Source: MFD04716-140 sp963703125 (GTDB lineage: Bacteria > Bacteroidota > Bacteroidia > Flavobacteriales > Flavobacteriaceae). Taken from it: 64,000 bases of DNA. A program made the translations under genes and the position numbers. Position 1 is the first letter of the stretch. Each line of letters opens with the position of its first letter. Positions 54,048-62,842 of the stretch are shown one piece after another. The stretch spans positions 2,976,001 to 3,040,000 of the forward strand of contig OY969790.1 in the NCBI GenBank assembly GCA_963703125.1. The letters run 5' to 3'. The notes below the pieces were generated by a model. The model was not told where the DNA came from, ran no database searches, and saw nothing but the letters and a program-made list of their open reading frames with translations.

Positions 54048-57000
54048 TTGAAACATTTTCTTCCCCTATTGGTATTCCTATTTTTACTGCAGTCTTCCCA
54101 AGCCCAAAAGGAAGCGGCCATTTGGTATTTTGGCAACAATGCGGGTCTGGATTTCAATAGCGGTGCCCCGGTAGCACTGACCGATGGGGCCCTTCGTACC
54201 GATGAGGGTTGTGCCACGATTTCCAATGCCAACGGCGATCTGCTTTTCTATACCGACGGCATTACAGTCTGGAACAGAAATCATCAGGCCATGCCCAATG
54301 GTACCGGTCTTAGGGGAGACCCTTCAAGTACTCAATCGGCGATTATCGTGCCCAAACCAGGGTCGTCTACAAATTTCTATGTTTTTACGGTCGACGCTAT
54401 GGGAGGCCCCGACGGCCTTATGTACTCAGAGGTAGATATGACCTTAAACACTTCGCTGGGTGATGTGACCGCCCTAAAAAATGTACAGTTGGCCACACCT
54501 GTAACTGAAAAGCTAACTGCTGTGAACCACGCTAACGGCACCGATATTTGGGTTTTGGCACACGGTAGGTACGACAATACTTTTCTTGCGTATCTGGTAA
54601 CGCCCGCCGGAGTTTCCGCTACCTCGATAAATAGTAATATTGGTTTAGATCTTTCCTCTTTTTTTTTAGTCGATTTTTCACTTGGCTACTTAAAGGCATC
54701 CCCAGACGGAACCAAGGTTGCCACTTGTTTCTTTTCAAATGCCGTGGAACTTTATGATTTCGACGATACCACGGGAACATTGAGCAACGTGAGAACTGCC
54801 AGTGACAATACTTCAAGATATTTTTACGGCATAGAGTTCTCACAAAACAGCGGTATACTCTATGTCTCCAATTTTCGGGATGAAATTTACCAATACGACA
54901 CGAATGCCGCCAATTTGGAAAATAGTGAAGTACTGATTTTTCAAAAACCCGGTGCTCGTTTTGGCGGGCTTCAGTTGGCCCTTGACGGAAAGATATATTT
55001 GGCAAATAGAGATCGGTCCTATCTAAGTGTTATCGAACAACCGGATACCCCGGGATTAGGATGTAATTTTGTTGAAGTAGGGGTCGATCTGAATGGAAGA
55101 ATTGCGAGATTAGGACTGCCCCCCTTTATTCAGTCTTTTTTTCAGGTTGCTTTTACGGCCGAGAACTTCTGTTCCGGATCACCTACCTATTTTGAGCTTA
55201 CGACCAGTGAAACGGTCTTATCCGTATTGTGGAATTTTGGTGATGGCAACACATCAATATTGGAAACCCCTTCGCATACTTATAGCTTGGCGGGTACTTA
55301 TACCGTCGAGGTGTCGGTAACCACAGCAACATCTACAACAACGGCATCAAAGGAAATTACCATTTTCAATAATCCGGTAGCCAATACAACTGCCGATTTT
55401 GAAGTGTGTACCGTTGACCCAAACCATTCGTTCGACCTGTCCACAAAAGATGGCGAAGTACTGGGCACACAATCGACCGCTGAATTTCAAGTCTTTTATT
55501 TCAGTACATTGACGGGGGCACAGAACAATACAAACCCGCTAGCTACTTCGTATACCGGTACTTTGGGGACAGAAACAATTTATGCCCGTATCCAAAATAG
55601 CCTAAACCCCGATTGTTTTGATACCACAAGTTTTAATCTGATCGTCAAGCAAGCCCCGGTTTTACACTCGGTAGTAGATTGGACGATTTGCGATACGGAT
55701 TCCGATGGCCTTTATGATTTCGATTTGACCCAAAAAGACGCAGAAGTGTTGAACGGTCAAAATGCAAGTACGTATACAATAAGCTATCACAATAATCAAG
55801 CAGATGCGGATACCAACACCAATGCGATTGGCTCGCCATATACGAATACCACTTCACCACAAACGATTTATTTTAGAATTCAAAATACGACCTACCAAGA
55901 ATGTTATGAAACGGGCAATTTTCAAATCGAGGTCATAACCGGTGTAACGGCCAATGCACCCATCGATATGGTTGCATGTGATACCGATAATGACGGACAG
56001 TTCCCTTTTGACCTTTCGCAGACGGAAACGGAGATTGTAGGCACCCAGAATGCGGCAAGTATTTCAATTACCTTTCACCATACACTTTTTGATGCTGAGA
56101 GCGGAACCGTCCAGTTGCCCAAACTGTACCAAAACAACAGCTCCTATGCGGAGACGATTTATGTACGGGTCCAAAATACGGCGGATGCTTCGTGTTATGA
56201 TACTACTTCGTTCCAAGTCCAGGTTTACGATGCACCTATTGTACAGGCTGTGGCCGATTGGTATGTCTGTGATGATAACAATGACGGGTTTTATGATTTT
56301 GCTTTAACGGATAAGGATGACGAAATATTGGGAGATCAGTCCACGCCCCAATTCAGGACAAGCTATTATGTCACACAGGCAGATGCGGATGCGAGTCAAA
56401 ACCCCATCATGGGGAATTACCAAAATGTTTCCAACCCACAGTCGGTTTTTTATAGGGTTGAAAATATGGCAAATGCCAGCTGTTTTTTAACAGGAAGTTT
56501 TGATCTGGAAGTCTTGGATTCGCCCACCGCCAGTGCACCAACACCTATTTTAGTCTGCGATGCGAATGAAACGGGCCTACAGACCTTTGATTTTACGGCC
56601 AAGGATGTTGAGGTTCTGAACGGGCAAAATCCTGCGGTGTTCGAAGTGCTTTACTTTGCATCGCTATCGGATGCTGAAATTAATCTGAATCCCTTGCCAA
56701 AACAAGGTTATACCAATTCGGCCCCCAATGAAACCATTTATGTGCGGGTACATCATCGAAAATTGGAAAGCTGTTTTGAAACCAATGGTTTTACGCTTAC
56801 CGTAAACCCCTTGCCACAGCCTAATTTAGAAGAGACCTATGTAATCTGTCCCGATAGTCCGGAACTTACAATCGACGGGGGCGATTTCGAGAGCTGGATA
56901 TGGTACGATGAAAGTAACAATATCATTGAAAACTCAAGATATTTGAACATTACAAGCCTAGGCAATTATGAATTGACGGTTTCCCGAACCGTAAACGGGA

Positions 57001-57509
57001 CCGTTTGCGAAAAAACCGTCGCTTTTGAAGTAGTGTCATCCGGGGCACCTGATGATTTCACCACAGAAATAAAGGGGTTCTCGGATACTGTGGATATCGA
57101 AATAGAAGTAATGGGAACAGGCGACTTTGAATACTCCATTGATGGGGAGAACTTTCAGGACGAAAATCGGATAACGGTCTTTCCGGGTACGTATACCGTC
57201 CACGTGAGGGACAAGTTCCTATGCAGGACCATTTCCAAAGAAATCATCGCCTTGGGCTATCAAAAATTCTTTACCCCGAACAACGATGGAAGCCACGATT
57301 ATTGGAACGTTGTTGGCATTGAGAACTTTCCTGGTTCCAGGCTCTATATTTATGATCGATACGGTAAATTGCTACACCAGCTTTTGCCTAGCGGGTTGGG
57401 ATGGGATGGAACCTATCAAGGTGTACAAATGCCCTCCACGGACTATTGGTTCCGTTTTGAAAACGAGGACGGGAACACCTATAATGGGCATTTCACCTTA
57501 AAGAGATAG
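54048..57509 (+). CDS. Large secreted protein with PKD domain and T9SS type B sorting signal
   Basis: 1153 aa. It starts at a TTG (54048) that directly begins the signal peptide KHFLPLLVFLFLLQSSQA; no better ATG exists. Residues about 20-370 form a beta-propeller-like region (AIWYFGNNAGLDFNSG, GDLLFYTDGITVWN). A PKD domain (SVLWNFGDGNTSILETPSHT) lies near 390-450. Then come about five similar repeats of roughly 90 residues beginning VCDTDNDGxxxFDL-like and containing AxxYVRVQN-type ends. The C terminus FFTPNNDGSHDYWNVVGIEN through YIYDRYGKLLHQL to NGHFTLKR is a type B sorting domain, so the protein is exported by the type IX system to the cell surface. Confidence 0.88.
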   Translation: MKHFLPLLVFLFLLQSSQAQKEAAIWYFGNNAGLDFNSGAPVALTDGALRTDEGCATISNANGDLLFYTDGITVWNRNHQAMPNGTGLRGDPSSTQSAIIVPKPGSSTNFYVFTVDAMGGPDGLMYSEVDMTLNTSLGDVTALKNVQLATPVTEKLTAVNHANGTDIWVLAHGRYDNTFLAYLVTPAGVSATSINSNIGLDLSSFFLVDFSLGYLKASPDGTKVATCFFSNAVELYDFDDTTGTLSNVRTASDNTSRYFYGIEFSQNSGILYVSNFRDEIYQYDTNAANLENSEVLIFQKPGARFGGLQLALDGKIYLANRDRSYLSVIEQPDTPGLGCNFVEVGVDLNGRIARLGLPPFIQSFFQVAFTAENFCSGSPTYFELTTSETVLSVLWNFGDGNTSILETPSHTYSLAGTYTVEVSVTTATSTTTASKEITIFNNPVANTTADFEVCTVDPNHSFDLSTKDGEVLGTQSTAEFQVFYFSTLTGAQNNTNPLATSYTGTLGTETIYARIQNSLNPDCFDTTSFNLIVKQAPVLHSVVDWTICDTDSDGLYDFDLTQKDAEVLNGQNASTYTISYHNNQADADTNTNAIGSPYTNTTSPQTIYFRIQNTTYQECYETGNFQIEVITGVTANAPIDMVACDTDNDGQFPFDLSQTETEIVGTQNAASISITFHHTLFDAESGTVQLPKLYQNNSSYAETIYVRVQNTADASCYDTTSFQVQVYDAPIVQAVADWYVCDDNNDGFYDFALTDKDDEILGDQSTPQFRTSYYVTQADADASQNPIMGNYQNVSNPQSVFYRVENMANASCFLTGSFDLEVLDSPTASAPTPILVCDANETGLQTFDFTAKDVEVLNGQNPAVFEVLYFASLSDAEINLNPLPKQGYTNSAPNETIYVRVHHRKLESCFETNGFTLTVNPLPQPNLEETYVICPDSPELTIDGGDFESWIWYDESNNIIENSRYLNITSLGNYELTVSRTVNGTVCEKTVAFEVVSSGAPDDFTTEIKGFSDTVDIEIEVMGTGDFEYSIDGENFQDENRITVFPGTYTVHVRDKFLCRTISKEIIALGYQKFFTPNNDGSHDYWNVVGIENFPGSRLYIYDRYGKLLHQLLPSGLGWDGTYQGVQMPSTDYWFRFENEDGNTYNGHFTLKR

Positions 57510-57821
57510 AAATCTAGCAAATTACCCTATTGACCCGGTGGCAGTAGATTGGTATAATAATATCCGGAAACCAGCAATTGACAATGAGCAATTAGCAATG
57601 AACAACCAACAACCAATATCGGTATTTTGGTCTCTTGTCTACTGTCTCCTGTCTATTATCTATATTCTATCGTCTGGATAATAGGATTCCGGTACTTCGC
57701 AATTGCAAATGCGTTGAAGGCTGTGCATTTCATCGAAACGTTCAGTAAGATTGAACTGTATCGGTATTTTTATACAACACTTTTGTAATCCATACGTTCT
57801 TATTTTGTAAGAAACCTACGT
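57510..57821. other. Intergenic region with two degenerate tandem repeats
   Basis: 312 bases. From about 57575 it holds an imperfect CAATTGACAATGAGCAATTA / GCAATGAACAACCAACAACC run, and from about 57633 a TCT-rich run (TTGTCTACTGTCTCCTGTCT, then ATTATCTATATTCTATCGTC). Low-complexity spacers of this kind are common between flavobacterial genes. No gene or clear promoter was recognised. Confidence 0.55.
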
Positions 57822-58538
57822 ATGCGAACCAAATTTTTTGCACCACTTTTAGTGGTTTTTATCTGTTCATGCGCACCTATTAAGAAAATAAGAACGGGCA
57901 CGATAGAAACTCCGGCTTTGGGAGCTTTGGGAAAGAAAGAAAAATCACTACTAACGGATGAATTTATTCAAATAGGCCAACCCAATTTGACTTCACCGAT
58001 TGCAATTTCGGTAACGGAACAACCCTTTACGCGATCTACTTTCAGGACCTACCAAGAACTCAAAAAACAAAAAGGCGAGCTATTGGAAGTAGAGTTTGTG
58101 GATTCGTTGCCCATAAAACCTAAATTTTTAAGCTTTGATATGTCCGATAAAATTGGGCTCGTAACATTGCTGAATAAAACGGAAAATAGTGAAGTAAGTT
58201 CCTATTTGTCCAAAGATGCGGACTATAAAATTGTTTCGAACATTAAGCTCTATTTGGATCCCGGGAAGGCAATCAATTTTATAAAAAACGATGGTGTTTT
58301 TTTGGTTACCGACCACAAAGGTGCCTTAAAAGTCGAAGTCTGGCACGGAACAAAAAAGGAACTTTTGTCCTTACCAACAACAGAAATTTTTGAATACGAG
58401 GTATCAAGCTTTTGCTGGGGAGAGGATACCTACGGTAAACTGCACATGCAAGCGCTATCGGAAGATGGGGGTTGCCCCTCAGGAACTGAGAAAGACCCAA
58501 ACAAGGTGAGTCAAATAAAATCGTATTTAAAACTTTGA
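57822..58538 (+). CDS. Lipoprotein at the head of the secretion operon
   Basis: 238 aa. Signal MRTKFFAPLLVVFICSC with a lipobox Cys. The mature protein is mixed alpha/beta (ELLEVEFVDSLPIKPKFLSF, YKIVSNIKLYLDPGKAINFI) with three Cys near the C terminus (SSFCWGED, GGCPSG). No family recognised. It begins the plus-strand half of the secretion locus and its stop is 2 bases before the next ATG, so a pilotin-like or outer membrane role is possible. Confidence 0.75.
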   Translation: MRTKFFAPLLVVFICSCAPIKKIRTGTIETPALGALGKKEKSLLTDEFIQIGQPNLTSPIAISVTEQPFTRSTFRTYQELKKQKGELLEVEFVDSLPIKPKFLSFDMSDKIGLVTLLNKTENSEVSSYLSKDADYKIVSNIKLYLDPGKAINFIKNDGVFLVTDHKGALKVEVWHGTKKELLSLPTTEIFEYEVSSFCWGEDTYGKLHMQALSEDGGCPSGTEKDPNKVSQIKSYLKL

Positions 58539-58540
58539 TC

Positions 58541-58933
58541 ATGCGAATAGTAAAAATTCTTTTGGTTTTATTGATTCTGGTGTCCGTTTTCGCTTGTGAG
58601 GATATTTTGGAAGTGCCGGATATTTCAGGAGAGAAAATACAGCTTTTGGCCCCGTCGGACAGTACCGTAGTAGGTCAAAATCCAGTAAACTTTAGTTGGA
58701 ACGAGATACCGGAAGCAACCCAATATGTTGTCCAGATTGCCATTCCTAATTTCAACAATGCCTCTCAGATCGTATTGGACACCCTTGTTGTTGTGGACAC
58801 GACCTATAGGGGCCCACGACTTAGCAAAAGTATGCTGAACGAATCGTATGAATGGCGCGTAAAGGCACGGAATAGCGATTACGAAACCGATTTTACCAAC
58901 AGCTCGTTCTCGGTAAATGCCACCGGTAATTAA
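58541..58933 (+). CDS. Fibronectin type III-like lipoprotein
   Basis: 130 aa from the ATG at 58541; a TTG at 58535 is also in frame. The lipobox is LVSVFAC, followed by EDILEVPD. One FN3-like domain follows: LLAPSDSTVVGQNPVNFSWN, ATQYVVQIAIPNF, and ESYEWRVKARNSDYETDFT. It may bind the secretin or substrates on the periplasmic or surface side. It is 7 bases from the GspC/PilP-like gene. Confidence 0.82.
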   Translation: MRIVKILLVLLILVSVFACEDILEVPDISGEKIQLLAPSDSTVVGQNPVNFSWNEIPEATQYVVQIAIPNFNNASQIVLDTLVVVDTTYRGPRLSKSMLNESYEWRVKARNSDYETDFTNSSFSVNATGN

Positions 58934-58940
58934 GGGTTAA

Positions 58941-59375
58941 ATGAAGAAGAACCAAAGGACATACCTGCTCTTGGCACTTGTACTGGGTGTATGGGGCCTT
59001 ATCGCGTACCGGGTATTTGGAGTTATCAATCCCAACCCCACAAAACCGGAACAATTGGTGGTGAGCAATAATTTTAAGCCTCAAGGACTAAAGGAACGTG
59101 ATACCTTCAGTATCGTGGCCGATTATCGCGATCCTTTTTTGGGGACCGCACCAGTCGCTAAAAAAACGAAAACCAGTACGATTAAAACGCTTAAAATGGA
59201 AGCACCGACAAAATCCATTTCGTTCACCGGTTTTGTGGCAGACCCCAATTCAAAGAACAATATATTTTTTGTAACGATAGAGGGTCAACAATACATGATG
59301 GGAATCAAGGAAGTCATACAGGATGTAGAGCTCTTATCTGGAAATAAGGACCAGGATCAGGGTAAAACACAATAA
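58941..59375 (+). CDS. GspC/PilP-like inner-membrane protein
   Basis: 144 aa. One N-terminal membrane helix (about 8-27), then YRDPFLGTAP, the R/DPF motif typical of PilP/GspC linkers, and a small beta domain (KSISFTGFVADPNSKNNIFF, TIEGQQYMMGIKEV) corresponding to the homology region that contacts the secretin. It would connect the inner membrane platform to the secretin encoded at 34-36 kb. Confidence 0.72.
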   Translation: MKKNQRTYLLLALVLGVWGLIAYRVFGVINPNPTKPEQLVVSNNFKPQGLKERDTFSIVADYRDPFLGTAPVAKKTKTSTIKTLKMEAPTKSISFTGFVADPNSKNNIFFVTIEGQQYMMGIKEVIQDVELLSGNKDQDQGKTQ

Positions 59376-59402
59376 TAAAATTCTAATAATTGCACTAGGC
59401 GA

Positions 59403-60767
59403 ATGGACTGGAGAAAAACAGTAACCAACCTCTGGGCAAGCCCACGAGGCATTGGAAGGAAAACTTGTTTTAATTTCGAGGCAAGCCACCGCGCATTTAA
59501 TCTCGATTATCGAGTAAAGGCAGGAGCCCTTCAATTTGTACTATTTATTGGGGCCATAGTTGCGCTTCTGTTGATGGCCTTCGTGCTCTTGTCCCATACC
59601 CATTCCCTGTTTGATAAAAAGACAGATTTATTGGTTGCCATGGTCAAGAGTACAGACTTGGCCCTCGAAGCCTCATTTGATAAACCGATTCCGTTGGGAG
59701 AATCCATCACAATTGAACATCAGAATGAGGTGGAAAGTGAGATTTTCGTTCAAAGGGAACTGTGGGGCATTTTTGAGAAACGAACCATTACAAGTTTTCA
59801 CGGCAAGACCAGATATATAAAAACCGTATTGGTGGGAGCAAAAGATGACGGAGAGATGCCTGCACTCTATGTGGAGGACAAGCAGCGACCGGTTGTGCTG
59901 GCCGGGTCTGCCAAAATAACCGGTAATGCCTTCTTGCCGAATCAAGGTTTGAAGATGGGCAATATCAATGGGAATGGATACCGGGAATCGAAACTGCTAT
60001 ATGGCAAACAGGAAACAAGCGACTCGATTTTACCGGCTTTGGGCGAAGAAATCCTAAATCACATACAACTATTGACCCATATTAATTATGAGCCGGAAGG
60101 AGAAATCACACCACTTCCCAATAAAGAACTTAAAAATTCCTTTCAGGCTCCAACACTTGTTATAAGAGATCGGATAGTGAATTTGGAAAATGTGGAGCTT
60201 TCGGGAAATATAATCGTTTCTGCTACCGAACGGATTATTGTGGAACCTACGGCGGTATTGCGGGATGTACTACTTATTGCCCCGGAAATCAATATAAAGA
60301 GTTCGGTAAGGGGCTATTTTCAAGCTTTGGCCAGTGAACATATTTCCGTAGAAAAATATTGTAGGCTTTCTTATCCTACTGTTTTGTTGGTAAACAAGAA
60401 ATCAAATAGTGACGAGAGTAATAAAAACACATCTGGCGCTGCCAGCATTTTTTTGGATTCATATTCAGAATTGAACGGGGTGCTCATATCGCTTCAGGAA
60501 GAAAAAGGTCAAGTCTACGCTCCACAAATTAAAATTAATGAAAATGCACGGGTCCAAGGGGAAGTATATTGTTCGGGGAATTTGGAATTGAAGGGTATGG
60601 TAGATGGAAATGTGACCACAAGTTCTTTTATCGCCATGGAAAATGGTAGTATTTATCAGAATCATTTGTACCAGGGTGTCATCAACAGTGGTAATCTATC
60701 GAGGGCCTATGTGGGACTTTTTAGAGCCGATCGAAACACATCAAAAATGATGAAATGGCTCTACTAA
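59403..60767 (+). CDS. Pilin-like N terminus fused to a bactofilin-like beta-helix (GspK-like position)
   Basis: 454 aa. The first 40 residues are encoded by a palindromic repeat (NLWASPRGIGRKTCFNFEAS to FNLDYRVKA). A pilin-like helix follows (GALQFVLFIGAIVALLLMAF); residue +5 after the Ala is not Glu, as in GspK. The rest contains a bactofilin-like stretch with short repeating strands (NVELSGNIIVSATERIIVEP, INENARVQGEVYCSGNLELK, GMVDGNVTTSSF). It is followed by two pseudopilin genes (13-base overlap). A role as minor pseudopilin at the tip is inferred from position. Confidence 0.7.
   Translation: MDWRKTVTNLWASPRGIGRKTCFNFEASHRAFNLDYRVKAGALQFVLFIGAIVALLLMAFVLLSHTHSLFDKKTDLLVAMVKSTDLALEASFDKPIPLGESITIEHQNEVESEIFVQRELWGIFEKRTITSFHGKTRYIKTVLVGAKDDGEMPALYVEDKQRPVVLAGSAKITGNAFLPNQGLKMGNINGNGYRESKLLYGKQETSDSILPALGEEILNHIQLLTHINYEPEGEITPLPNKELKNSFQAPTLVIRDRIVNLENVELSGNIIVSATERIIVEPTAVLRDVLLIAPEINIKSSVRGYFQALASEHISVEKYCRLSYPTVLLVNKKSNSDESNKNTSGAASIFLDSYSELNGVLISLQEEKGQVYAPQIKINENARVQGEVYCSGNLELKGMVDGNVTTSSFIAMENGSIYQNHLYQGVINSGNLSRAYVGLFRADRNTSKMMKWLY
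59427..59521 (+). repeat. In-frame palindromic repeat, copy 1
   Basis: 95 bases from AACCTCTGGGCAAGCCCACG to CTCGATTATCGAGTAAAGGC. It contains CTCGAT-T-ATCGAG and further CCTCG/CGAGG-type arms. It is a shorter copy of 61107-61225 (24 bases less, a multiple of three) and is read in the same frame, giving ASPRGIxRKTxFNFEA and AFNLDYRVKA. Confidence 0.88.
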
Positions 60768-61099
60768 AACGCATAAAGGCATCGACTTTGATCGAGACCT
60801 TGGTCGCTACGGTACTGATCGTGATCATATTTATGGTTTCAAGTATGATACTCAATAATCTATTGTCGGGAAAGATCAAAGAGAATACGGAGATTGTCCA
60901 GGAACGATTGAATACATTGGAATACCAGTATCTCAACGGGGGCATCCGATTGCCCTATTACGAGGATTTTGAAAACTGGGAAATTACAATTGCTCCGGAT
61001 TTGGATAACGGGGGAGATTCCGTCCTATTCACGGCGGAGAATATATCCACCAAAAAGAAGTTGACAACCCATACAATTTATAATTATGAGGATCGGTAG
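60755..61099 (+). CDS. Pseudopilin (GspI/GspH-like)
   Basis: 114 aa. The leader MALLKRIKA is followed by STLIETLVATVLIVIIFMVS, with Glu at +5 and a hydrophobic helix. The residue at -1 is Ala. The C-terminal part is short (EYQYLNGGIRLPYYEDFENW, SVLFTAENISTKKKL). It overlaps the gene before by 13 bases and the gene after by 14, so the three are translated together. Confidence 0.85.
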   Translation: MALLKRIKASTLIETLVATVLIVIIFMVSSMILNNLLSGKIKENTEIVQERLNTLEYQYLNGGIRLPYYEDFENWEITIAPDLDNGGDSVLFTAENISTKKKLTTHTIYNYEDR

Positions 61100-61667
61100 G
61101 GTAAACAACCTCGGGGCGAGCCCACGAGGCATTGTGAGGAAAACATATTTTAATTTCGAGGCCCGTCCGACCAAGGCTGGGCGGGCAAGCCTCGGAGCAT
61201 TTAACCTCGATTATCGAGTAAAGGCCTTTTCGTTGAATGAAATGGTCGTGGTCCTTATGATTACTGCCATAGTTGTGGGCATGGCATTTTCAGTCCTTAA
61301 ATTGGTTCAAAGACAACTGGGAAGTATTGAAGGCATTTATTCGGCCAAACTTGAAGTGAACAGAGTGCGCCAGGCCCTATGGCTCGATTTTAATCGATAT
61401 TCGACCATCACCTATGACCCACGGAGCGAAAGTCTGAATTTCAACAACGAGATGGAAAGTATGAACTATATCATTGAGGACGATATGCTGATTCGGGAAA
61501 GGGATACTTTCAATATTAAACTGGAATCCAAATCATTCTATTTTGCCAATAATCCGATAGAATCAGGTCAGATAGATGCATTGGAATTGACGACCAACAA
61601 GGAAACAGGCCGTCAACATATCTTCGTTTATAGGAACAACACGGCAGCCAATTACCTAAATCAATAG
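61086..61667 (+). CDS. Pseudopilin (GspJ-like) with repeat-encoded leader
   Basis: 193 aa. The first 47 residues come almost entirely from the palindromic repeat (NNLGASPRGIVRKTYFNFEA to FNLDYRVKA). The mature pilin follows as FSLNEMVVVLMITAIVVGMA, with Glu at +5 and Ala at -1. Then RQLGSIEGIYSAKLEVNRVR and FNRYSTITYDPRSESLNF, the usual GspJ-like stem and globular part. No internal Met near the pilin helix could serve as a shorter start, except the Met at +6 inside the helix itself, so the long leader seems real. Confidence 0.85.
   Translation: MRIGRVNNLGASPRGIVRKTYFNFEARPTKAGRASLGAFNLDYRVKAFSLNEMVVVLMITAIVVGMAFSVLKLVQRQLGSIEGIYSAKLEVNRVRQALWLDFNRYSTITYDPRSESLNFNNEMESMNYIIEDDMLIRERDTFNIKLESKSFYFANNPIESGQIDALELTTNKETGRQHIFVYRNNTAANYLNQ
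61107..61225 (+). repeat. In-frame palindromic repeat, copy 2
   Basis: 119 bases from AACCTCGGGGCGAGCCCACG to CTCGATTATCGAGTAAAGGC. Its 24 extra bases relative to copy 1 (CGTCCGACCAAGGCTGGGCG region) form an internal hairpin arm. Frame and ends agree with copy 1. Confidence 0.88.
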
Positions 61668-61670
61668 AAA

Positions 61671-62804
61671 ATGGGCTTTAAACTGGAACAACCCTTGGCA
61701 GGGCGGCCGGAATATCTTAAAAAAGACGGGTTATCTGCTCTCTTGAAAAAGGAAGTCACCATTTTTGGCAAAAGCTTTGGCAACAAAAAAAAGGAGGACT
61801 TTTATGTGGAGCTATCGGTGCTTTTAAGGGCCGGGATCCATCTAAAGGATGGATTGACCTTGATCCAGGAAAGTCAGAAAAAGGAAAGGGAAAAAGCTTT
61901 CTATGGCGAGATGGTCGATGCCCTTGTATCTGGGAAAAGTTTCTTTGAAATCCTTCAAGAACGCGGGGAGTTTACCGAGTATGAGTACCATTCCGTAAAA
62001 ATTGGTGAGGAAACGGGCACTTTGGCCCGCATAGTGGACGAACTGGGCAAATTTTATGAACGTAAAAATGAGCAGCGTCGGGCATTGCTGAATGCGCTGA
62101 CTTATCCGATCATTATTTTGGTGACGGCGATATTGGTAATGGTTTTTATGCTTCGTATGGTCGTCCCCATGTTCGAGGATATTTTCAGGCAGAACAATGT
62201 GGAATTGCCAGGTATCACAAAAATGATCATCGGGGTCTCTAAATTCATTGGGGATTATGGTTGGGTGTTACTTATTGGGATTATCACGTTGTTTGCGCTA
62301 AGAAGTACCTTTGTCAAAAAAGAGTGGTACAAAAAGGGAAAGGATTCTTTGCTTGTGAAATTGCCCTATCTGGGAAACTTCGTAAAATCGGTCTATTTGG
62401 CGCAATTCACGCAAGCCGTCGCATTATTGACTTCTTCCAAGGTACCCATGTTGAATAGTATTCAATTGGTGAACAAAATGATCGATTTCCATCCATTGAA
62501 CGAAGCGCTTTTGAGCGTGGAAAAAAATGTACTGATGGGACAAAGTTTGAACAAAAGTATGGCCGGAAACAAAATTTTTGATAATAAGATGATATCCTTG
62601 GTTAAGGTGGCCGAAGAGACCAACCAGACCGAATATATTTTTGAAAGGCTGAACCAGCAATACGCCATGGAGGTCCAGCAGAAATCAAAATTGCTTTCAA
62701 CCATGATCGAGCCTTTTATCATTATTTTCATCGGAATATTAGTAGGGGTTATTTTGGTTTCCATGTATCTCCCGATGTTTAAATTGAGCAGTGTGGTGGG
62801 GTAG
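61671..62804 (+). CDS. gspF: Type II secretion inner-membrane protein GspF
   Basis: 377 aa. The two T2SSF domains are clear: ELSVLLRAGIHLKDGLTLIQ with YHSVKIGEETGTLARIVDEL, and AQFTQAVALLTSSKVPMLNS with MISLVKVAEETNQTEYIFER. Three membrane helices (about 145-168, 193-212 and 345-368) and the ending IIFIGILVGVILVSMYLPMF. It is the central inner membrane platform protein that works with GspE. It starts 3 bases after the GspJ-like stop and closes the plus-strand half. Confidence 0.93.
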   Translation: MGFKLEQPLAGRPEYLKKDGLSALLKKEVTIFGKSFGNKKKEDFYVELSVLLRAGIHLKDGLTLIQESQKKEREKAFYGEMVDALVSGKSFFEILQERGEFTEYEYHSVKIGEETGTLARIVDELGKFYERKNEQRRALLNALTYPIIILVTAILVMVFMLRMVVPMFEDIFRQNNVELPGITKMIIGVSKFIGDYGWVLLIGIITLFALRSTFVKKEWYKKGKDSLLVKLPYLGNFVKSVYLAQFTQAVALLTSSKVPMLNSIQLVNKMIDFHPLNEALLSVEKNVLMGQSLNKSMAGNKIFDNKMISLVKVAEETNQTEYIFERLNQQYAMEVQQKSKLLSTMIEPFIIIFIGILVGVILVSMYLPMFKLSSVVG

Positions 62805-62842
62805 GATTTCCTTGAGTATAAATTTAAGTTAAACCATTTAGT

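Noticed and set aside
55380..56800. Repeated segments in the T9SS-sorted protein that could suggest an assembly duplication
   Set aside because: The repeats are diverged protein domains of about 90 residues, not copied DNA, and are normal for large surface proteins.
57575..57675. Short-unit repeats that could suggest a CRISPR array
   Set aside because: The units are degenerate, contiguous and of low complexity, with no spacers and no cas genes nearby.
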